A program made the position numbers and the translations under genes. DNA of 22,241 nucleotides from an uncultured Oscillospiraceae bacterium (GTDB taxonomy: Bacteria; Bacillota; Clostridia; Oscillospirales; Acutalibacteraceae), in contig URGA01000029.1 in assembly GCA_900547275.1 (NCBI GenBank), positions 1 to 22,241 on the forward strand, in the 5' to 3' direction. The notes below the pieces were generated by a model. That model did no database searches. It was not told where the DNA came from and saw only the letters and a list, made by a program, of their open reading frames with translations. This document shows positions 1 to 8,215 of the stretch, in pieces; position 1 is the stretch's first letter; the number at the start of each line of letters is the position of its first letter.

Positions 1-303
1 CAAATATGCTGTATATTTGGAATTCTGGGCGTTTGTGTTGTAGCCATTGCCGTCGCTCATGGTAATTGTGATAGGAGTATTGGCCTCAACTAACATTGTG
101 CCGTCCTTGTTAACTCCTGTATACTCAAATGAGATGTAATCTCCATGAGAGCCGTTGTTCAGATTAACGTTATAGTACTGAGCGTCTGTAACAGTATTTA
201 CTGATTTGTTGAGCGGATCAGCTGCAAGAACTGTAAGCGGAACAAGTGAAGTCAGCATAACAACTGCCATCAAAGTCGCCATGAATTTTACTGTTTTTTT
301 CAT
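1..303 (-). CDS. N-terminal part of a secreted protein (cut by window edge)
   Basis: The reverse strand is open from an ATG at 303 to the window edge, giving the first 101 residues. They begin MKKTVKFMATLMAVV, with a basic start, a hydrophobic stretch and a likely signal-peptidase cut after VLAA (about residue 28). A GGAGG ribosome binding site lies about 9 bases before the ATG, and a canonical promoter lies farther upstream (437-464). The visible mature part is rich in Asn, Thr, Gly and Tyr and looks like a beta-rich extracellular domain. I do not recognise a family. The signal peptide resembles that of the large CotH protein in this window, so it may be another surface protein, but that is inference. 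The gene is incomplete because the window ends. Confidence 0.8.
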   Translation of the reverse strand, partial: MKKTVKFMATLMAVVMLTSLVPLTVLAADPLNKSVNTVTDAQYYNVNLNNGSHGDYISFEYTGVNKDGTMLVEANTPITITMSDGNGYNTNAQNSKYTAYL

Positions 304-436
304 TTTTGTGTTGCCTCCAAAGGGTAAAATTTCAAAATGTTTCCATCCAAAAATTCGCCGTTTTACCACCATTTACCACATGCAAAAGCAGTTTAAAATT
401 AACGCTTTGGACTAGGACATTTTTACTTCAACGTAT

Positions 437-464
437 ATTATAGAAAGTTTTTTATTTATGTCAA
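437..464 (-). promoter_or_regulatory. Sigma-A-type promoter of the left-edge secreted protein gene
   Basis: On the minus strand there is TTGACA (464-459), a 16-base spacer and TATAAT (442-437). Both hexamers match the vegetative consensus exactly; the spacer is one base short of the optimum. Transcription would start near 430. Confidence 0.75.
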
Positions 465-616
465 TGCAAAATATAATAAATCTGAAAAATATTGCACACA
501 AGCCCAATAATTGTCATCAACTTTCCTTTTTCGCCAATATTCTGAAAAGTTTTATAATATTCGATTACTAAAAAACAGAAAATATAGACTAATTATTTAA
601 ACAAATTATTTGAACC

Positions 617-649
617 AAAAAAATCAGGCGCTGAGAAACTCAGCGCCTG
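617..649 (-). terminator. Rho-independent terminator of the GGGtGRT operon
   Basis: CAGGCGCTGAG (625-635) and CTCAGCGCCTG (639-649) form a perfect 11-bp stem with a 3-base loop. On the minus strand the hairpin is followed at once by a T-rich tail (617-624). It lies 28 bases past the stop codon of the GGGtGRT gene. Confidence 0.93.
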
Positions 650-676
650 GATTAGGATTTATTTGATTTTTAAGGC

Positions 677-1684
677 TTATTTCATTGCCTCTTCAACTGC
701 TACAGCGCAGGCAACGGTTGCGCCAACCATCGGGTTGTTGCCCATACCGATAAGACCCATCATTTCAACGTGAGCCGGAACTGATGAAGATCCTGCGAAC
801 TGAGCGTCGCCGTGCATACGGCCCATGGAGTCTGTCAGGCCGTAAGAAGCGGGGCCTGCAGCCATGTTATCAGGATGAAGAGTACGTCCTGTACCACCGC
901 CGGAAGCAACGGAGAAGTATTTCTTGTCGTTTTCAATGCACCACTTTTTGTAAGTGCCTGCAACAAGATGCTGGAAACGTGTGGGGTTGGTTGAGTTACC
1001 GGTGATAGAAACGTCAACGCCCTCGTGCTTCATGATAGCAACGCCTTCAAGAACATCGTTTGCGCCGTAGCACTTAACAGCTGCTCTTTCGCCGTCTGAG
1101 AAAGCCTTTTCGCTTTCAATCTTAAGTTCGCCGGTGTAAAAATCATAGTCAGTCTTTACATAGGTGAAGCCGTTAATTCTTGAAATAATATAAGCAGCGT
1201 CCTTGCCGAGACCGTTAAGGATAACCTTCAGGGGCTCTTTGCGGACTTTGTTTGCTGTACGAGCAATACCGATTGCGCCTTCAGCAGCTGCGAAACTCTC
1301 ATGACCTGCAAGGAAAGCAAAACACTTTGTTTCCTCGCTTAGAAGTCTTGCGCCAAGGTTACCGTGGCCGAGACCAACGTTACGCTGTTCTGCAACAGAA
1401 CCGGGAATGCAGAATGCCTGCAGGCCGATACCAATTGCTGCGGCAGCGTCTGAAGCTGTCTTTACGCCTTTTTGGATTGCAACTGCAACACCGAGAGTGT
1501 AAGCCCAGCTTGCGTTTTCAAAAGCGATGGGCTGAACGCCCTTTACGATTGCATCCACATCAATGCCTTTGGATGCGCAGAGATCTCTTGCTTCTTCGAG
1601 ACTGGAAAGACCGTATTCAGCAAGACATTTTTCGATTTTGGCAATTCTTCTTTCCTTGCCTTCAAACTTTACATCATTTGCCAT
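677..1684 (-). CDS. GGGtGRT family protein
   Basis: The 335-residue product carries the motif that names this family, GGGTGRT, at residues 262-268, in the context SVASGGGTGRTLHP. Length and overall pattern fit the conserved GGGtGRT family of anaerobes, usually encoded next to a NifU-like iron-sulfur scaffold, as here. The biochemical role is not established to my knowledge; a glycine-rich loop of this kind could bind a nucleotide or phosphate, which is inference. No signal peptide or membrane segment is evident, so it should be cytosolic. The ATG at 1684 follows a GGAGG site by about 8 bases. It sits 18 bases after the NifU-like gene, so the two are almost certainly co-transcribed, ending at the strong terminator 617-649. 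Confidence 0.9.
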   Translation of the reverse strand: MANDVKFEGKERRIAKIEKCLAEYGLSSLEEARDLCASKGIDVDAIVKGVQPIAFENASWAYTLGVAVAIQKGVKTASDAAAAIGIGLQAFCIPGSVAEQRNVGLGHGNLGARLLSEETKCFAFLAGHESFAAAEGAIGIARTANKVRKEPLKVILNGLGKDAAYIISRINGFTYVKTDYDFYTGELKIESEKAFSDGERAAVKCYGANDVLEGVAIMKHEGVDVSITGNSTNPTRFQHLVAGTYKKWCIENDKKYFSVASGGGTGRTLHPDNMAAGPASYGLTDSMGRMHGDAQFAGSSSVPAHVEMMGLIGMGNNPMVGATVACAVAVEEAMK

Positions 1685-1702
1685 GGTACTGTCCTCCTTC
1701 TC

Positions 1703-2395
1703 TTATTCTTCTCTGGGGTCGATATATTTTGCAGCGTTTGCAAAACGACCGTAGTTGCCGATATTTGATTTGTATGCTTCTTCAGGTGACTTGCCGTGAC
1801 GGATGTCCTCAAGCATCTTGCCAACCTTAACGAACTCATAGCCGATTACTTCGCCCTCTTCGTCAAGAGCCATGCGGGTTACATAACCCTCAGCCATTTC
1901 CATGTAGCGAACGCCCTTCAGCTTTGTGGAGAACATTGTACCTACCTGGCTGCGAAGGCCTTTACCAAGGTCTTCAAGAGCAGCGCCGACAACAAGACCG
2001 TCCTCTGAGAAAGCGGACTGTGAGCGGCCGTAAGCCAGCTGCTTGAAGATTTCTCTCATTGCAACGTTAATAGCATCGCAAACAAGGTCTGTATTAAGGC
2101 ATTCAAGCAGAGTTTTGCCCGGCAGGATTTCTGCTGCCATAGCTGCTGAATGGGTCATACCTGAGCATCCGATTGTCTCAACCAGAGCTTCCTCAACGAT
2201 ACCGTTTTTAACGTTAAGGCTGAGCTTGCAGGCACCCTGCTGAGGTGCGCACCAGCCGATACCGTGTGAAAAACCGGAAATGTCGCTGATCTGATAAGAT
2301 TTTACCCATTTTCCTTCTTCAGGAATCGGAGCGGGACCGTGATGCGGACCTTTTTTAACGGTGCACATCTGTTCAACTTCATTTGAATAAGTCAT
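1703..2395 (-). CDS. NifU-like iron-sulfur cluster scaffold partner of the GGGtGRT protein
   Basis: The predicted cytosolic protein of 230 residues belongs to the NifU/IscU-like scaffold family variant found beside GGGtGRT genes. Cysteines at C49 and C56 (WCAPQQGAC), C77 (ETIGCSGM), C99 and C106 could bind a cluster; C77 in the GCSG context is the typical scaffold position. Classic NifU/IscU proteins build Fe-S clusters and hand them to client proteins; whether this one serves only its GGGtGRT neighbour is unknown. The frame is open 14 codons further upstream, but I chose the ATG at 2395 (MTYSNEVEQM) because AAGGAG lies about 11 bases before it and the extension has no ribosome binding site. 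It is the first gene of a two-gene operon, with a promoter at 2450-2478. Confidence 0.85.
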   Translation of the reverse strand: MTYSNEVEQMCTVKKGPHHGPAPIPEEGKWVKSYQISDISGFSHGIGWCAPQQGACKLSLNVKNGIVEEALVETIGCSGMTHSAAMAAEILPGKTLLECLNTDLVCDAINVAMREIFKQLAYGRSQSAFSEDGLVVGAALEDLGKGLRSQVGTMFSTKLKGVRYMEMAEGYVTRMALDEEGEVIGYEFVKVGKMLEDIRHGKSPEEAYKSNIGNYGRFANAAKYIDPREE

Positions 2396-2449
2396 CGTAA
2401 GATTTACTCCTTCCAAAAAACTTAATAATTTTATCAATTACCATTGATT

Positions 2450-2478
2450 ATTATAACCAAAATATGTTATATCTTCAA
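2450..2478 (-). promoter_or_regulatory. Promoter of the NifU-like / GGGtGRT operon
   Basis: Minus strand: TTGAAG (2478-2473), a 17-base spacer and a perfect TATAAT (2455-2450). The start codon of the NifU-like gene is about 55 bases downstream. Another TTGACA farther upstream has no -10 hexamer at the right distance. Confidence 0.75.
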
Positions 2479-2531
2479 GTCCTAATAGTTAAAAAAATGT
2501 CAATAATTATCAGAATGTTTTAAGCAAATTG

Positions 2532-2560
2532 TTGAAAGAATTTAAGCAATTTGATACAAT
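2532..2560 (+). promoter_or_regulatory. Extended -10 promoter of the pqqD-like gene
   Basis: TTGAAA (2532-2537), a 17-base spacer and TACAAT (2555-2560), with TG one base before the -10 hexamer (2552-2553) as in extended -10 promoters. Transcription would start near 2567, only about 16 bases before the ATG, so the leader is very short. Confidence 0.75.
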
Positions 2561-2582
2561 GATAGCCAAAGAGGTGAAAAAC

Positions 2583-2846
2583 ATGAAGATAAAAGACGGT
2601 TTCGCAATGCGCAATATTTCCGGTAGCAATATTGTTGTTCCGGTGGGAAAAACCGCCAATGAATTCAACGGAATGATTACTCTTAACTCAACGGGCGGCT
2701 TCCTCTGGGAAGTATTTTGCAAAGGCGCAACGAAAGACGAAGCTCTTAAACAATTAACCGCCGCATACGATGTCAGCGAAGAAAAAGCAATGATAGACAT
2801 TGAAAAATTCATAGAAATTCTTAAGGAAAACGACTTAGTGGAATAA
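2583..2846 (+). CDS. PqqD family protein (RiPP recognition element-like), orphan
   Basis: An 87-residue protein with the PqqD-like fold pattern: an N-terminal beta region (MKIKDGFAMRNISGSNIVV), then FNGMITLNSTGGFLWE, a helix with KGATKDEALKQL, and a final helix ending in LKENDLVE. Family members (PqqD, RiPP recognition elements) bind the leader part of peptide precursors and present them to modifying enzymes, often radical SAM proteins. No precursor peptide or modifying enzyme is visible nearby, so this is an orphan copy. The frame extends 18 codons upstream, but I chose the ATG at 2583 because AGAGGTG lies about 7 bases before it and the upstream part contains the promoter. It is monocistronic, with its own promoter and terminator. 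Confidence 0.88.
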   Translation: MKIKDGFAMRNISGSNIVVPVGKTANEFNGMITLNSTGGFLWEVFCKGATKDEALKQLTAAYDVSEEKAMIDIEKFIEILKENDLVE

Positions 2847-2870
2847 TTGCCCTGCTGAATTTATTATAAC

Positions 2871-2901
2871 AAAACCCGCCGGTAAATACCGACGGGTTTT
2901 T
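2871..2901. terminator. Bidirectional terminator between the pqqD-like and cotH-like genes
   Basis: AAAACCCGCCGGTA (2871-2884) can pair with TACCGACGGGTTTT (2887-2900) with one internal mismatch, or a G-U pair when read on the other strand. A T-run follows on the plus strand and the mirrored A-run gives one on the minus strand. It sits between two convergent genes and probably ends both transcripts. Confidence 0.88.
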
Positions 2902-2910
2902 CTTAATTGT

Positions 2911-5900
2911 TCAGCTCAAAGGAGCATATTGGAATGTTTTTTCGTTTTTATTTAAAAATTCCATAAAAATTCTTTCATACAGCTCTTTCGCTTCACTGTC
3001 ATTGAGCCTGTCAATCATAACGTAGTCACGTCCGTTAATGTAGCCGTCTTTAACAAGGTCAAGCGCTACCATAGGAACGTTTAAGCTAACGTCTTTTCCG
3101 CCGGTAACCGTTACTGTGCGGTTAAAAGAACCGTTATCAAGAAGAATAGTATAAGTCTTATCGGCAGTAAGCATACATGTTATATTGCCTGTTGAGTCCG
3201 TTGTGCCCACAAGTTCTCCGTCAACATAAACATCAACACCTGCTAATGGAGTTTTTCCTGTGGTATCGTTAACGTTTTCAAGAACGGTAGTGGTTATCGT
3301 TGCGGGGAAATCCTCAGGAGGAGTTATTCCGCAAAGTTCAATATTGTTAATACCTGTGTTACCTTTGCCCAAGGAGTTGTCAGGGTCAGTATATTCATAA
3401 CCGGCAATGTTTTCGCCGCCGTTTATAAACACTTTGATATATACATTCTCCTGATTTTCAACAGCCTTTGGCAAAGCAATATTGGAATAAGTTTCAACTG
3501 TCTGCTGATACTCAATGGCGCGCACATTTGAATTATCAACATAAGTATAATTCACTCCGTCTGTACTGTAAGCGATACCCCAATCACGCGGGCCTTTTGA
3601 AGAAGACACCTGCTCAATACTCAATGTCAAATCAGTGCAGCCGATAGTTGAAGTCTTTATCAGCCAGCAACCCTTCTCTTGCGGGTCATCAAGTTTTGAA
3701 TTGCTTGCCCAAGTATTGTCGGCAGATGCGCTCACCTTCAAACCATATGATGAAGTATAGTCAAGTACAGCAGGGGTCTGACCGTTAGGATACATCGAAA
3801 CACTTCCCGTTCCGGTAGTTGCTGAAACTGAAGTTCGATCTTCGCTTACAGAAGAATCAAAACGTGAGGTGTTGTAATCAAACTCGGCTATTGTATTGCC
3901 TTTGTAATAATATGTACGGATATTGGCTGCGCTGCTCTCTTCATCATCAACCGCCCAAACACTTACTGTATAAGCGGTAAATTTATACGGGCTAAATCCC
4001 GGCATTGAGGACAGTTGCAAACCTGACTGAGGATAACTGCCGCTGCTTACTACCTTGCCTTCAGAATCCTGAACAGTATACTGCATTTGCTGAGAATCAG
4101 GGCTGACATATTTTACAACACCCGTAGGTCCGAAATAGTCAGTTGACTTATTTGTGTACGGAGTTTTCAGCACACCTGGAATTTCTTCACCGCCGATAAT
4201 AATATTGTTAATATATACATTACCCTTAGAAAGGTTATTGTGAAGCGCCGCTCCTCCTGATGTGAGGTTTTCACTTGTTGTAAGGCGGATATAGACAACC
4301 GAAGCATTTTCCGCACCGGGAATAGCTATGCGGTCCATATAGTTTTCAATCGCACCGTTCGCAGGGAGTTTTACATTCTCTGTTATCGGCGTCCACTTTT
4401 CACCGTCAAGGCTGTAAGACAGCGCCATGCTGTTTGGACCCTGGGCGGTAGTATAAGCATCACACGAGAAGGTAATATTATCATAGCCTCCTGTCTGAAC
4501 TTCAAAATAAAAGCCTGAATTTTCGGTCCATTTAAGTCCGTCATCCGGAGACAGAGCTATTGCTTTTTTATCTGCATTGTAAAGCGGAACGTATTGCGAC
4601 GTACCGTCAGCAACAGTCTTAAGTTTTGACGACTGGTCAAAGGCCCCGCCGTTTGAAGGCATCGCGCCGTTTACCACTTCACTACTGTATGTCTGGTAAT
4701 TAAATCTCGCCAGCGCGTCTCCCGCAAAAGCATATGTTCTGGTGACTTCCCGGCTCTTATATATTCCCTGTTCGCTCCAGGCAGTAACAGTTACCGTATC
4801 AGTTTTTACATTTTCAAAAGGTGCAAACTTATCAGTATACTGAGCCGCCGAAGTTACCGTGCCGTCTGAATAAGTAAGAGTATAATAAACATCCGCTCCG
4901 GCATTTGTATCTGAAACAATTACCGTATCGTCAGAATAAAGCGACTGGGCTGTTGTTTCAATAACAGGGGCGTCAAGTCCTGTAACATCATTCTTCTTAA
5001 CACCGTTTACAACAACATTATTTATTGCTATTTTTCCGCTGTCCTTTGTTGTGGTAAACAGAGTATCATTGCCTTCAAGTGTATATTCAGCGTCTATTAC
5101 AACTCTTACAGTTACCGTTTCAGCATTTTCGCAAACTTCAGGAAGTGTCGCATTAAACGCATTTCTCATGGTTTTTTTGTCAAGAGCGGTAAGTTCATAA
5201 TACATATAATCGTATTCACCGCTTGGATCGTCAAAATACTGAAATTCCCCTGAATTTACACTATACATAAGAGCATAACAGGCCGCGCCCTTAGATGTTG
5301 CTCCTATATCTGCGCTGAATGTGATGTCATTATAGTCGACAGTGGAAAATGTAATGTCAAAATAAGGATATTCCTGCCAGTAAGTTGTACCCGACGGGCT
5401 CATTACCGGCTGCTGACCTGAGGTACCGTCGGTGCGGATGAACGTATCGCTGCCGCTCCACTCAAGTTTTTCATAATTTACGCCGTCAACACTTGCATGA
5501 ATTCTCGCCGTATCCTTTTGGATGCCAGACGTAGCGTAATATCCGTCGTTTTTGCCACCCTGAAGGCTCAGACCGTCATCTCCGAACTTATAGCTGAATG
5601 TTGCAATATTTTTCAGCGTTCCGTCTGGTCGGGAAGTCTGGGCAACTGAACATGAATTACTGGTAAGAGTTCCGTTGACCGATACGCCGTCACCGGTAGC
5701 AACAGCATAAATCGGCTTGCCCGCGTCATCTGCGCTTACAGTGTATGAAGCGCCCGTAAATACCCTGTTTGAGTCGGAATACCAATCATACTTAACGCCT
5801 CCGGTTATTTCAACGCCGTCAGAATTAAGAAGAGTTGGTACAATTTCGTCTCCGATATACGCCGCATCGTAAATAGTAAGACTGCCGGAAGAAATATCAG

Positions 5901-8193
5901 CAGGCACTATATTAAAGGTAATTTGTTTTGATGAACCTGCATACCTGCCTATACCGTTTATCGTAATGACAGCGGTGCCTACTTCAACATTGTTTTTATA
6001 TTCAAGTGTATAATTCACTCCCTCTTCAAGGGTCTGAACTCCTTGCACATCATTAGAATATGTAACTTCCAGCTGCGGCTTAATCTCACTGCCTGTATAA
6101 GAGCAGTCCGGGACAGCAGAAACTGAGGCGTTGCTTATATCCAGAGTACCAAACTGACTGTCAATCCACTGAGCACGGGAAGAAAGCCAGTTTTTGATGC
6201 CGCTTTTAATAGCTTCTGAATCATAATCGCTTTCCTGATATCTTATGCGCTCCATCCTGCCTGAATCGGCAATGGTATCAACATACTCATCAACACTTTT
6301 AAGTGTTCCGGTTGGGTCATCAGCACTGCCTGTAAGTATTTTTGTAGCAGGCTCGACAGTTTCATACCAGCTGTCCTTTGCCATATCCCAAAAATCATCA
6401 CAGTTTGTTGCCAAAGCTCCGTAGAAAGATAAAGGTGACTGGGTATCTTTATTGTAACTTGTTGAGGAATCTCCTGCACGCCAGCGGTAAATTCTTGAAT
6501 TTCTGGTATACCAGCCATCGGAAGAAGTCCAGCTATAGCCCCAGCGGCTTCCGGAAAGTTCATAACCAATACTGTTGTCCATATCCCATACCGGACCTGC
6601 GTAAAGCATCGAATCAACAGAGTCTGAATCCTTAAAGAAATATGTTGATGACGCAGAGGAATCCATATTTTTAAAATACTCCTGAGTCCAGTAATACGTT
6701 ACTGCAGACTTTGCGTCTAAAAGATCACTCCATTTTTTACCTTGATATTCAATGCTTGGAGCAGGATTAGTAATTGAACGAGCGCCATAAATGCCTATGG
6801 TAATAAGTGAAAGCCCGCTGCAATTTGTTGTAGTTGAACGATTTGGAACTACTCCATCGTTGTAAATAGAACTGCCCAAAGCGTAAAGCAAATTATAACT
6901 ATAATCTACCTGATGGCGGCTTGCGTAATCATGGCTTTTGATTACCCAACCCTGTCTGTTATAACCGCAGAAACCTGCATTTTCATCAGGCCATCTGTTT
7001 GATATCTCAAGTTCGTAAAGATAGCCTCCTGTTAAATCTGCCGGGTCATTTAAATTAGTATAAACAGGATTGAGGGTTGTTCCTTCACGATAACACGAAT
7101 ACTTTCTTGAACCAACAGCATGTGAATACGAATTTGCCAATTCTAAATTTATATCAACATCAACAACCGTTGAATTGTTAACATCTATTACACGAGAAGT
7201 AACTCCAAGATTAGCAAAATCAGCAGGGGTAACAACTCCTGTTGTGGGGTCCACACTTCCGTTTGCTATTTCAAGGGCTTCATATGAATCGCTGACATCA
7301 ATGCGGTTTGATTTTATTTCCACTTTTTCGCAAAGCAAATAATTGCCCATATATTTGCCGTTTGCATAAACATCTACCGGTTTTCCAATAACCTGATTAG
7401 GAACGCCGATATACTTTGAAAAATCGTATGAAAGCCAGTTCTTGATAAGTGAAGTATCGTTGCAGTTGGCAATAAGAGTCCACTTTTTACCATTGCTCAT
7501 TCCGAGAAGAGACGCGGAATTCTGAAGTTTGATATTATACGGCAGTTTGCCTGCATCTGCATCCCATGTTCCGTTACCTCTGCCCTGGATTTTTTCAAGA
7601 ACGCCGTCGTAATCAATACCGCCGTTCTCATCAACAACCATTATTGTTCCGCTTTCCGAAACGGTATGTTCAGTATTGTCACTGCCGTAATCAATATTGT
7701 CTGTGTTTCCGCTTTCTGTATTGAAATAAACAGTACCGATATTTGAACTCTTATAGACAAGAAGATTATATATGGTGCCGTTAAGAAGCAATTTGTAAGT
7801 AACAGAGCCATTGATACCTGCGGCAAAAGCATCCGTCTCAAGGCCATTGGTTACGGTAATATTGCGTGTAGCGGAATTATGGGAATAAGTAAGCGTGCAC
7901 TCATCGCTTCCGCTGTAATACAATTTAACTTTATTAAGATCCGCCTGAGACGGCAGGAAAAGATAGTATGTTCCCGTACCAGATTCAGTAACCGTATGGG
8001 CACGAACGGTGCCAAGATCTCCGCCTGCCTGAGCATCCTCAACCCCAACCCAAAAATCAATCGTTGCTATTTTTGAGTCAAGCACTCCGGGAAATGAATC
8101 CGCATCTGCACTAAGCGGAATAATTACAAACATTGAGACCATAATTGCAACTGCAAGCAGCAAAGAAATTAATTTTTTAGAAGTCTTTTTCAT
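2911..8193 (-). CDS. Large secreted CotH-kinase protein with beta-sandwich repeats and a dockerin-like loop
   Basis: This 1760-residue secreted protein starts with a signal peptide (residues 1 to about 32, cut near SADA). Residues about 180-685 form a CotH domain: GRGNGTW (204-210), KLPYNIKL (216-223), WTLIANCNDTSLIKNW (238-253), VDVYANGKYMGNYLL (273-287) and the probable metal-binding DMDN (537-540). CotH proteins are atypical secreted kinases; Bacillus CotH phosphorylates spore-coat proteins, and clostridial relatives also occur in cellulosomal proteins. Then come an Ig-like repeat (about 690-765), three related beta-sandwich modules (about 859-1066, 1160-1337, 1433-1623) with FN3/chitobiase-C-like linkers, a carboxypeptidase-regulatory-like domain (about 1632-1697) and one dockerin-like loop, DLVKDGYINGRD (1712-1723). 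No LPXTG anchor is seen. An AGAGGA site is 7 bases before the ATG; the gene is 22 bases after the lipoprotein gene. Confidence 0.9.
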   Translation of the reverse strand: MKKTSKKLISLLLAVAIMVSMFVIIPLSADADSFPGVLDSKIATIDFWVGVEDAQAGGDLGTVRAHTVTESGTGTYYLFLPSQADLNKVKLYYSGSDECTLTYSHNSATRNITVTNGLETDAFAAGINGSVTYKLLLNGTIYNLLVYKSSNIGTVYFNTESGNTDNIDYGSDNTEHTVSESGTIMVVDENGGIDYDGVLEKIQGRGNGTWDADAGKLPYNIKLQNSASLLGMSNGKKWTLIANCNDTSLIKNWLSYDFSKYIGVPNQVIGKPVDVYANGKYMGNYLLCEKVEIKSNRIDVSDSYEALEIANGSVDPTTGVVTPADFANLGVTSRVIDVNNSTVVDVDINLELANSYSHAVGSRKYSCYREGTTLNPVYTNLNDPADLTGGYLYELEISNRWPDENAGFCGYNRQGWVIKSHDYASRHQVDYSYNLLYALGSSIYNDGVVPNRSTTTNCSGLSLITIGIYGARSITNPAPSIEYQGKKWSDLLDAKSAVTYYWTQEYFKNMDSSASSTYFFKDSDSVDSMLYAGPVWDMDNSIGYELSGSRWGYSWTSSDGWYTRNSRIYRWRAGDSSTSYNKDTQSPLSFYGALATNCDDFWDMAKDSWYETVEPATKILTGSADDPTGTLKSVDEYVDTIADSGRMERIRYQESDYDSEAIKSGIKNWLSSRAQWIDSQFGTLDISNASVSAVPDCSYTGSEIKPQLEVTYSNDVQGVQTLEEGVNYTLEYKNNVEVGTAVITINGIGRYAGSSKQITFNIVPADISSGSLTIYDAAYIGDEIVPTLLNSDGVEITGGVKYDWYSDSNRVFTGASYTVSADDAGKPIYAVATGDGVSVNGTLTSNSCSVAQTSRPDGTLKNIATFSYKFGDDGLSLQGGKNDGYYATSGIQKDTARIHASVDGVNYEKLEWSGSDTFIRTDGTSGQQPVMSPSGTTYWQEYPYFDITFSTVDYNDITFSADIGATSKGAACYALMYSVNSGEFQYFDDPSGEYDYMYYELTALDKKTMRNAFNATLPEVCENAETVTVRVVIDAEYTLEGNDTLFTTTKDSGKIAINNVVVNGVKKNDVTGLDAPVIETTAQSLYSDDTVIVSDTNAGADVYYTLTYSDGTVTSAAQYTDKFAPFENVKTDTVTVTAWSEQGIYKSREVTRTYAFAGDALARFNYQTYSSEVVNGAMPSNGGAFDQSSKLKTVADGTSQYVPLYNADKKAIALSPDDGLKWTENSGFYFEVQTGGYDNITFSCDAYTTAQGPNSMALSYSLDGEKWTPITENVKLPANGAIENYMDRIAIPGAENASVVYIRLTTSENLTSGGAALHNNLSKGNVYINNIIIGGEEIPGVLKTPYTNKSTDYFGPTGVVKYVSPDSQQMQYTVQDSEGKVVSSGSYPQSGLQLSSMPGFSPYKFTAYTVSVWAVDDEESSAANIRTYYYKGNTIAEFDYNTSRFDSSVSEDRTSVSATTGTGSVSMYPNGQTPAVLDYTSSYGLKVSASADNTWASNSKLDDPQEKGCWLIKTSTIGCTDLTLSIEQVSSSKGPRDWGIAYSTDGVNYTYVDNSNVRAIEYQQTVETYSNIALPKAVENQENVYIKVFINGGENIAGYEYTDPDNSLGKGNTGINNIELCGITPPEDFPATITTTVLENVNDTTGKTPLAGVDVYVDGELVGTTDSTGNITCMLTADKTYTILLDNGSFNRTVTVTGGKDVSLNVPMVALDLVKDGYINGRDYVMIDRLNDSEAKELYERIFMEFLNKNEKTFQYAPLS
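3325..5619 (-). repeat. Three divergent beta-sandwich modules within the CotH protein
   Basis: Three modules of roughly 180-210 residues occur at protein residues about 859-1066, 1160-1337 and 1433-1623. Each opens with a variant of A-F-[SN]-Y, has a middle strand such as YNDITFS, YDNITFS or CTDLTLS, a [AG]-x-x-YS-x-[DN]-G segment, and ends in INN followed by a short hydrophobic strand (IAINNVVVNG, VYINNIIIGG, TGINNIELCG). They resemble jelly-roll carbohydrate- or ligand-binding folds, but the function is inferred only from this shape. Divergence is high enough that they are old duplications. Confidence 0.65.
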
Positions 8194-8215
8194 ATTCTAT
8201 CCTCTGTTTTACAAA

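Larger units (their letters stand above)
304..676. other. Intergenic region: leader and promoter of the left-edge gene, terminator of the GGGtGRT operon
   Basis: This 373-base gap holds no credible gene. Reading on the minus strand, 304-430 would be an untranslated leader of about 125 bases for the left-edge secreted protein. It has a weak dyad, CAAAGC with GCTTTTG, but matches no riboswitch class I recognise. The promoter is at 437-464. Bases 465-616 are very AT-rich and I see nothing else in them. The terminator of the neighbouring operon is at 617-649. Confidence 0.6.

Noticed and set aside
206..415. Plus-strand open frame of 69 residues near the left end
   Set aside because: It lies opposite the signal peptide and leader of the minus-strand secreted protein, has no family resemblance and no convincing ribosome binding site.
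304..430. Riboswitch in the leader of the left-edge secreted protein
   Set aside because: I could not match it to any known riboswitch class; only one weak hairpin was visible.
2911..8193. Calling the CotH gene a spore-coat gene
   Set aside because: The signal peptide, adhesive modules and dockerin-like tail, and the VTC/DUF4956 neighbours, argue for a vegetative surface role; no sporulation gene or sporulation-sigma promoter was seen.
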